Below, in pieces: positions 40,608 to 44,977 of a stretch of 44,977 bases of DNA (its first letter is position 1; each line of letters opens with the position of its first letter). Under the pieces are notes generated by a model. The model worked only from the letters and a program-made list of their open reading frames with translations. It had not been told where the DNA came from and did not search any database. Made by a program: the position numbers and the translations under genes. This DNA comes from CAYZAW01 sp964476505 (GTDB lineage Bacteria > Bacillota > Clostridia > Christensenellales > CAG-138), in NCBI GenBank assembly GCA_964476505.1, contig CAYZAW010000012.1, positions 1-44,977 of the forward strand, given 5' to 3'.

Positions 40608-40618
40608 GTATATCACAA
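40608..40618 (-). promoter_or_regulatory. Extended -10 promoter of the interrupted gene
   Basis: On the minus strand TGaTATACT (TATACT at 40613-40608), about 25 bases before the ribosome site. No clear -35 is seen. Confidence 0.4.
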
Positions 40619-40682
40619 GAATGCTTGACGCGGAATAACCGGCATGGTTCAATGAAGAAAACAGGATAAAGAAGGTGCTATT

Positions 40683-41171
40683 ATGCAGCCGAAAATGCAG
40701 AAATATCAAATGAACGAATTAGCGATAACGGCACTGCTCGAACGAGCGGCTACCGGCGTGCTTGTTACAAACGGTGCGGACGGCGTACCCTACGGCGTGC
40801 CGGTACAGTTTATGTATTTTAACGGCAACGTATACGTGCACGGACGCGCAGCGGGGGAAAAGCTGGACAACATCTTACGGGACGGACGCGTGTGCTTTAC
40901 CGTGTATGAGGCACAGGGGCTTTCCTACGAGGAGGACGGGCCGTATGCCTGCGGGGTCAACACCCTGTTTGAAAGCGTTGTGATCAAAGGCCGCGCGGCA
41001 TTGGTGGCGGACGAAGCGGAAAAGCGGCGGATACTGTACGCGCTGACCGAAAAGTATGTGCCGTCCTTTGCCAAAAAGGAGATGCCGGAGGCAAGCGTTG
41101 CGCGTACCGCCGTGATCGAAATTACGCCCGATTCCGTTACGGGCAAGTTCTTTCCGGGGCGGGGAAAATAG
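40683..41171 (+). CDS. Pyridoxamine 5'-phosphate oxidase-family flavoprotein (NimA-like)
   Basis: A 162-residue FMN-binding split-barrel protein. The pattern ATGVLVTNGADGVPYGVPVQFMYFNGNVYVHGRAAGEKLDNI is the first half of the fold with the FMN contacts (H-G-x-A-x-G-x-K), followed by VCFTVYEA and ESVVIKGRAALVADEAEKRRIL. Such proteins include nitroimidazole reductases and general flavin reductases; the substrate is unknown. AAGGTG lies 5 bases before the ATG. Confidence 0.9.
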   Translation: MQPKMQKYQMNELAITALLERAATGVLVTNGADGVPYGVPVQFMYFNGNVYVHGRAAGEKLDNILRDGRVCFTVYEAQGLSYEEDGPYACGVNTLFESVVIKGRAALVADEAEKRRILYALTEKYVPSFAKKEMPEASVARTAVIEITPDSVTGKFFPGRGK

Positions 41172-41212
41172 CCGCAAGCCAGAGGTATAGCCCATGCGTT
41201 GCAGGAGGATGT

Positions 41213-42070
41213 ATGCAGTTTAAAAACGGAGGCGCAACCCTATTCATACCAGACGGCGCGGCGGAGGAAACGGCGTTTTCCCGCACCACGCACCTGTGTG
41301 TTGGCGCGCATCAGGACGATATCGAGTTCATGGCCTATCACGCCATTGCCGACTGCTATCAAAAGCCAAACATGTGGTTTTCCGGGGTGGTGGTAACAGA
41401 CGGCGCAGGCTCTCCCCGAAGCGGCGCTTATGCAGGCTATACCGGGGAGAACATGAAAGCCGTGCGCTGTCGGGAGCAGCAGGCCGCAGCTATGGTGGGG
41501 GGATACTCCCTTGTGACGCAGTTGGGCTATACCAGCGCTGATTTGAAGAACAAAGCAAACACTGCGCCCGTGGAGGAGCTTGCCCGCCTGTTTCTTGCGA
41601 TGCGTCCGGCACTGGTGTATACGCATAATCTGGCGGATCGCCACGGTACACACTTGGCGGTGTGCCTTAGGGTGCTTTCGGCGCTTCGGGCGGTGCGGGC
41701 GCAGTACCAGCCCAAAGCCCTGTACGGCATGGAGGTGTGGCGTTCGCTGGACTGGCTGTCACAACAGGATAAATGCCTGTTTGACGCTTCTAAGCATCCC
41801 AACATCGCGGCAGGCGTGTCTGCCTGCTTCGACAGCCAAATTACAGGCGGTAAGCGGTACGATACTGCCGTTTTGGGACGGCGGGCGGCAAACGCCACGT
41901 TTGGCTTAAGTCATGCGGTGGATACCGGAAACGCTGTGGAATACGGCATGGATATGACGGCGCTCATCACCTCCGACGAACCCCCGGCGGCATTTTTAGC
42001 GCGGCAGATAGACCGCTTCCGGCAAGATGCTATCTCTTTGATAAACGAGGTCGGCAGTACGGAGGATTAA
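41213..42070 (+). CDS. PIG-L family deacetylase
   Basis: A 285-residue zinc-dependent N-deacetylase of the LmbE/PIG-L fold, which acts on N-acetylglucosamine-type substrates. The metal site is VGAHQDDIEF (A-H-x-D-D) with the third ligand in THNLADRHGTHLAV. VVVTDGAGSPRSG and CREQQAAAMVGG are further family blocks. GGAGG lies 4-5 bases before the ATG. Its substrate cannot be set; neighbours give no clear pathway. A strong terminator follows. Confidence 0.93.
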   Translation: MQFKNGGATLFIPDGAAEETAFSRTTHLCVGAHQDDIEFMAYHAIADCYQKPNMWFSGVVVTDGAGSPRSGAYAGYTGENMKAVRCREQQAAAMVGGYSLVTQLGYTSADLKNKANTAPVEELARLFLAMRPALVYTHNLADRHGTHLAVCLRVLSALRAVRAQYQPKALYGMEVWRSLDWLSQQDKCLFDASKHPNIAAGVSACFDSQITGGKRYDTAVLGRRAANATFGLSHAVDTGNAVEYGMDMTALITSDEPPAAFLARQIDRFRQDAISLINEVGSTED

Positions 42071-42080
42071 ATAAAACAGC

Positions 42081-42110
42081 AAAAGAGCGCGGGAAGCCCC
42101 GCGCTCTTTT
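42081..42110. terminator. Bidirectional terminator
   Basis: AAAAGAGCGCGGG (42081-42093), AAGC loop, CCCGCGCTCTTTT (42098-42110). Serves the PIG-L gene (+) and the SPFH-RHH operon (-). Confidence 0.95.
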
Positions 42111-42145
42111 ATGCTTTTGCCAACAGCAGGGCGCAAGCGCCTCTG

Positions 42146-42349
42146 CTATTCCAAATCCAATTCGGGCGGCACGTCCAATTCGCTTGATACATACCCGCCG
42201 TTTTTCTTCCGCTGACGCACGCACTCCGTCAGCAGGTATTCTATCTGCCCGTTGACCGAACGAAAATCGTCCGCCGCCCAGCCTGCAATCGCGCTATACA
42301 GCTTGGGGGAAAGCCGGAGGGGCACTTGCTTTTTCTGCGCGTCGTTCAT
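42146..42349 (-). CDS. Ribbon-helix-helix (Arc-like) protein
   Basis: A 67-residue protein. KKQVPLRLSPKLYSAIAGWAADDFRSVNGQIEYLLTECVRQ has the strand-helix-helix pattern of Arc/CopG DNA-binding proteins; the C-terminal tail is acidic (ELDVPPELDLE). It starts 2 bases after the SPFH stop, so the two are coupled. It may regulate its own operon or recruit the SPFH protein to DNA; neither is shown. No toxin gene is adjacent. Confidence 0.8.
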   Translation of the reverse strand: MNDAQKKQVPLRLSPKLYSAIAGWAADDFRSVNGQIEYLLTECVRQRKKNGGYVSSELDVPPELDLE

Positions 42350-42351
42350 GT

Positions 42352-43380
42352 TTAATACAGGCTCCCGGTATTCACCATGGGCTGCGCGTCGTGGTTACCG
42401 CAAAGCACGACCAACAGGTTGGATACCATGGCGGCCTTTCGCTCGTCGTCCAGCTGCACGATGTTGTTTTCGTTCAAGCGCTCAAGCGCCATTTCCACCA
42501 TACCCACTGCGCCGTCTACGATCATCTTTCGTGCGTCGATCACAGCGCTGGCCTGCTGGCGCTGGAGCATGACCGCGGCGATCTCCTGTGCATAAGCCAA
42601 ATAAGTGATGCGCGCTTCTAAAATTTCCAGCCCGGCGTCTGATACCTTTTGCTGTATCTCGTCCCGAATGCGCGCGGCAACCACCTCGCTGGAGCCCCGC
42701 AGGCTGCCTTCGTCCGCTACACCGTCGCCCGTGGTATCCACATTGGGTGCAATATCGTAAGGGTAAATACGCACGATGTTGCGAAGCGCGCTGTCGCATT
42801 GCAAGGACAGGTACTCCTTGTAATTGTCCACATTGAACACGGCTTTTGCGGTATCTACCACCTTCCATGTGACCGCAATGCCGATCTCGATGGGGTTGCC
42901 CAGGCAGTCGTTGATCTTCTGGCGGCTGTTGTTAAGCGTCATGATCTTTAAGGAGATCTTTTTATTGGGCACCTCGGCGGAAACGCCGTTTAAATTGGCG
43001 GTGAGAAGTATGGATTTATTGGAGCCGCCGTCCACGTCGCCGCTTTGGCTCAGCTTGGTTTTTGCAGCGGGGTTCACGCTGCCGCAAAAGGGATTCACAA
43101 AGTAGAAGCCTGCTTCCTTGATGGTGCCGATGTATTTGCCAAACAGCGTCAGCACCAATGCTTCTTGGGGCTTCAATATCTTTAAGCCTATAAACGGCAG
43201 CCAGCCGACGGATACCCAAATGATGCTTACAACAAACAGCGCAACGCCCCAACCGCCCGCCTTGTCATCCATCAAAATGCCGCCAAGCGCGCAGCCTGTG
43301 AGCGCCAGCAGGTACAGCAGAATAAACAGCAGCATCATGAGCATGCCGTTCTTTTTGTTTTTTAATACGATCTCTTGCAT
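42352..43380 (-). CDS. SPFH/band-7 domain membrane protein
   Basis: A 342-residue protein with two N-terminal membrane helices (residues 12-36 and 43-65) and then an SPFH domain (ALVLTLFGKYIGTIKEAGFYFVNPFCG to EARITYLAYAQEIAAVMLQRQQASAVIDARKMIVDGAVG). SPFH proteins form membrane microdomain scaffolds. Between YPYD and SLRGSS is the loop DTTGDGVADE, with EF-hand-like Asp spacing. GAGG lies 9 bases before the ATG. Heads an operon with the ribbon-helix-helix gene. Confidence 0.92.
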   Translation of the reverse strand: MQEIVLKNKKNGMLMMLLFILLYLLALTGCALGGILMDDKAGGWGVALFVVSIIWVSVGWLPFIGLKILKPQEALVLTLFGKYIGTIKEAGFYFVNPFCGSVNPAAKTKLSQSGDVDGGSNKSILLTANLNGVSAEVPNKKISLKIMTLNNSRQKINDCLGNPIEIGIAVTWKVVDTAKAVFNVDNYKEYLSLQCDSALRNIVRIYPYDIAPNVDTTGDGVADEGSLRGSSEVVAARIRDEIQQKVSDAGLEILEARITYLAYAQEIAAVMLQRQQASAVIDARKMIVDGAVGMVEMALERLNENNIVQLDDERKAAMVSNLLVVLCGNHDAQPMVNTGSLY

Positions 43381-43402
43381 GAAATCCGTCCTCTTTTCAA
43401 TT

Positions 43403-43441
43403 TGATATCATATTAATATCATTATTGTATCGATTTGTCAA
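43403..43441 (-). promoter_or_regulatory. Promoter of the SPFH-RHH operon with inverted repeat
   Basis: On the minus strand TTGACA (43441-43436), 17 bases, TATTAA (43418-43413). The -10 is embedded in TGATAT(catATTA)ATATCA-type symmetric sequence (43403-43421), a possible operator for the ribbon-helix-helix protein. Confidence 0.65.
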
Positions 43442-43567
43442 TACTTCATGGATGATCCATTAACAGATGCTCCATCGATACAGCGGGCAGGCAGCCGAGC
43501 CATTTACGAAACCGGATATGCCGGTTATTTCGCCGCACGCGGTGCATACTAACGCGGGGTGAAGAAA

Positions 43568-44872
43568 ATGCGTTCCGTATGGCAGGGCACTATGCGGCTT
43601 CCCAGCTTTGGGAGCCTAAAAAAAGACAGTAAAACGGATATTTTAATTATCGGCGGCGGCATCGCAGGACTTTTGTGCGCCTATTTTTTGGAGCGGGCAG
43701 GGGCAAGCTGCATGCTGGTGGAGGCGGATAGAATCTGCGGCGGCGTTACCCAGAACACCACTGCCAAGATCACCTCGCAGCACGGGCTGATCTACGATAA
43801 GCTCATTCGGCAGTTCGGGCGCGAGAAGGCGAAGATGTATCTGGAAGCCAATCAGGCGGCGCTGATGCAGTACCGGCAGCTGGCAGAGCAATTTCCCTGC
43901 GATTTTTCGGAACAGAGCAATTACGTGTACGCCCTGCGGGACGAGAAAAAGCTGGAACAGGAAAGCCGGGCGCTAGAGCAGCTGGGCTTTACCGCGCCGC
44001 TCATCAAAGACCTGCCGTTGCCTGTTAAAACGGTGGGCGCGGTGCAATTTTTACATCAGGCACAGTTCCATCCCTTAAAGTTTTTATCCGGCATATCGTC
44101 GGGGCTGCATGTTTTTGAGGATACCCGTGTGCTGGAATTTCAAAAGGACACGGTGACAACTAGCGGCGGCAAGATCAAGGCGGAAAAGATCGTGATCGCC
44201 ACACATTTTCCCATGCTCAACAAGCACGGCAGTTATTTTCTCAAGCTGTATCAGCAGCGTTCCTATGTACTGGCTTTAGAGGAAGCATCGCCTCCCGTAG
44301 ACGGCATGTATGTGGACGAGGCGGAAAACGGCCTGTCCTTTCGTACGTATCAGAACCTGCTGCTCTTAGGCGGCGGCGGACACCGCACCGGTAAAACGGG
44401 CGGCGGCTGGCGGGAGTTGGAGCAGTTTTCGCAAGTGCATTATCCCGGCGCAAAGGAAACGTACCGCTGGGCAACGCAGGACTGTATGACGCTAGACGGC
44501 GTGCCGTACATCGGGCAGTATTCCAAGCGCACGCCCAACCTGTACGTTGCAACCGGCTTTAACAAATGGGGGATGACCTCGTCCATGGCGGCGGCTATGA
44601 TACTGTGCGATATGCTAACGGGAAAGCACAATCCTTACGCGCCGGTGTTCTCGCCCTCCCGCACGGTGCTTCGCCCGCAGCTGGCGTATAACGCCTTTGA
44701 ATCCGTCACCAATCTGCTCACGCCCGCAAAAAAGCGCTGCCCGCACCTTGGCTGTGCGCTAAAGTGGAACGCGCAGGAGCATTCTTGGGACTGCCCCTGC
44801 CATGGCTCCCGCTTTTCGGAGGACGGAAAGCTTCTGAACAACCCCGCCACCGGCGGCCTGAAACAAAAATAA
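43568..44872 (+). CDS. FAD-dependent oxidoreductase with C-terminal Rieske domain
   Basis: A 434-residue DAO-type flavoprotein. The FAD dinucleotide fold is ILIIGGGIAGLLCAYFLERAG at about residue 24, with the second FAD region LYVATGFNKWGMTSSMAAAM near 340. The C-terminal 55 residues are a Rieske [2Fe-2S] domain: CPHLGC and WDCPCHGSRF carry the two Cys and two His ligands. The electron partner and substrate are unknown. ATG 43568 follows GGGGTG by 6 bases; a GTG at 43559 is less likely. The gap before it holds a small AACCGG/CCGGTT stem (43510-43526). Confidence 0.93.
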   Translation: MRSVWQGTMRLPSFGSLKKDSKTDILIIGGGIAGLLCAYFLERAGASCMLVEADRICGGVTQNTTAKITSQHGLIYDKLIRQFGREKAKMYLEANQAALMQYRQLAEQFPCDFSEQSNYVYALRDEKKLEQESRALEQLGFTAPLIKDLPLPVKTVGAVQFLHQAQFHPLKFLSGISSGLHVFEDTRVLEFQKDTVTTSGGKIKAEKIVIATHFPMLNKHGSYFLKLYQQRSYVLALEEASPPVDGMYVDEAENGLSFRTYQNLLLLGGGGHRTGKTGGGWRELEQFSQVHYPGAKETYRWATQDCMTLDGVPYIGQYSKRTPNLYVATGFNKWGMTSSMAAAMILCDMLTGKHNPYAPVFSPSRTVLRPQLAYNAFESVTNLLTPAKKRCPHLGCALKWNAQEHSWDCPCHGSRFSEDGKLLNNPATGGLKQK

Positions 44873-44886
44873 GGGAGGAACACCCA

Positions 44887-44977
44887 TTGCCCAATCACCT
44901 GCAAAACCAAACCAGCCCGTACTTATTACAGCACGCCAATAACCCCGTCAACTGGTATCCGTGGGGGAAGGAGGCGT
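44887..44977 (+). CDS. Thioredoxin-domain protein YyaL/DUF255, 3' end outside window
   Basis: The first 30 codons of a gene running off the window. NHLQNQTSPYLLQHANNPVNWYPWG is the nearly invariant start of the DUF255 (YyaL, spermatogenesis-associated protein 20-like) family, which has an N-terminal thioredoxin fold and a glycosidase-like helical barrel. The start is TTG at 44887 with GGAGG 8 bases upstream and lies 14 bases after the Rieske oxidoreductase, so the two may be co-transcribed. Confidence 0.85.
   Translation, partial: MPNHLQNQTSPYLLQHANNPVNWYPWGKEA

Noticed and set aside
42146..42349. Antitoxin of a toxin-antitoxin pair
   Set aside because: The only adjacent coupled gene is an SPFH scaffold protein; no toxin-like small gene is present on either side.

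Overview
The window reads as a chromosomal segment of a Gram-positive, low-to-mid GC-type Clostridia (Bacillota), most likely an uncultured animal-gut anaerobe. The grounds are strong GGAGG-type ribosome binding sites, sigma-A-like promoters (TTGACA / TATAAT types), a perfect CIRCE element, a GntR/YtrA-type ABC operon, a YesL-type membrane protein in a sugar operon, a ZIP transporter, a membrane pyrophosphatase and Rieske-FAD proteins. No phage, IS, CRISPR, tRNA or rRNA was found; this is core plus metabolic accessory sequence. The species assignment is inference.

Layout. 1-1876: 3' part of a membrane pyrophosphatase. 2024-3439 (-): APC amino acid permease. 3603-5519 (-): GntR regulator, ABC ATPase and ABC permease, behind a promoter whose start region is covered by a 28-bp palindrome. 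5631-5765: first copy of a five-hairpin dispersed repeat. 5786-7285: three small membrane or envelope proteins. 7571-9517: cysS and a GNAT acetyltransferase. 9581-18784: arabinose-polymer locus, in which a LacI regulator and a GH51 alpha-L-arabinofuranosidase are divergent from a GH127 beta-L-arabinofuranosidase, an ABC sugar importer (binding protein and two permeases, no ATPase) and a YesL protein; at least five AACGTT-cored operator-like sites lie in the divergent region. 18948-23686: PLP aminotransferase, a tandem pseudo-receiver protein, a PfkB sugar kinase overlapping 6-phosphogluconate dehydrogenase. 23752-25518 (-): ZIP transporter and AraC/GyrI-like regulator. 25788-28272: a lipoprotein and a secreted protein of unknown function.

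28442-29087 (-): a small zinc-ribbon protein preceded by a roughly 335-nt, structure-rich leader behind a near-consensus promoter with an AT-rich upstream region; this may be a noncoding or regulatory RNA. 29275-32495: exoA-maf-uvrC repair/housekeeping operon. 32496-34077: three copies of a 3'-end element (constant 12-mer directly after a stop codon, a hairpin with changing but self-complementary arms, constant A-rich tail), around a two-gene flavodoxin operon. 34078-35958 (-): htpG under a CIRCE operator. 36139-38039: metallo-beta-lactamase-fold protein and mutY. 38074-38206: second, inverted copy of the five-hairpin repeat, with a compensatory base-pair change. 38228-42070: UPF0340 protein, secernin-like C69 peptidase, a membrane protein gene broken by an in-frame TAG, a PNPOx-like flavoprotein and a PIG-L deacetylase. 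42146-43380 (-): SPFH protein and ribbon-helix-helix protein. 43568-44872: FAD oxidoreductase with a C-terminal Rieske domain; 44887-end: start of a YyaL/DUF255 thioredoxin-domain protein.

The clearest coordinated system is the arabinoside locus: import of arabino-oligosaccharides and cleavage of alpha- and beta-linked L-arabinofuranose inside the cell. The most unusual signals are the two families of structured intergenic repeats, the long leader RNA candidate and the tandem pseudo-receiver protein. No program was run; all motif, promoter and hairpin calls are by eye.
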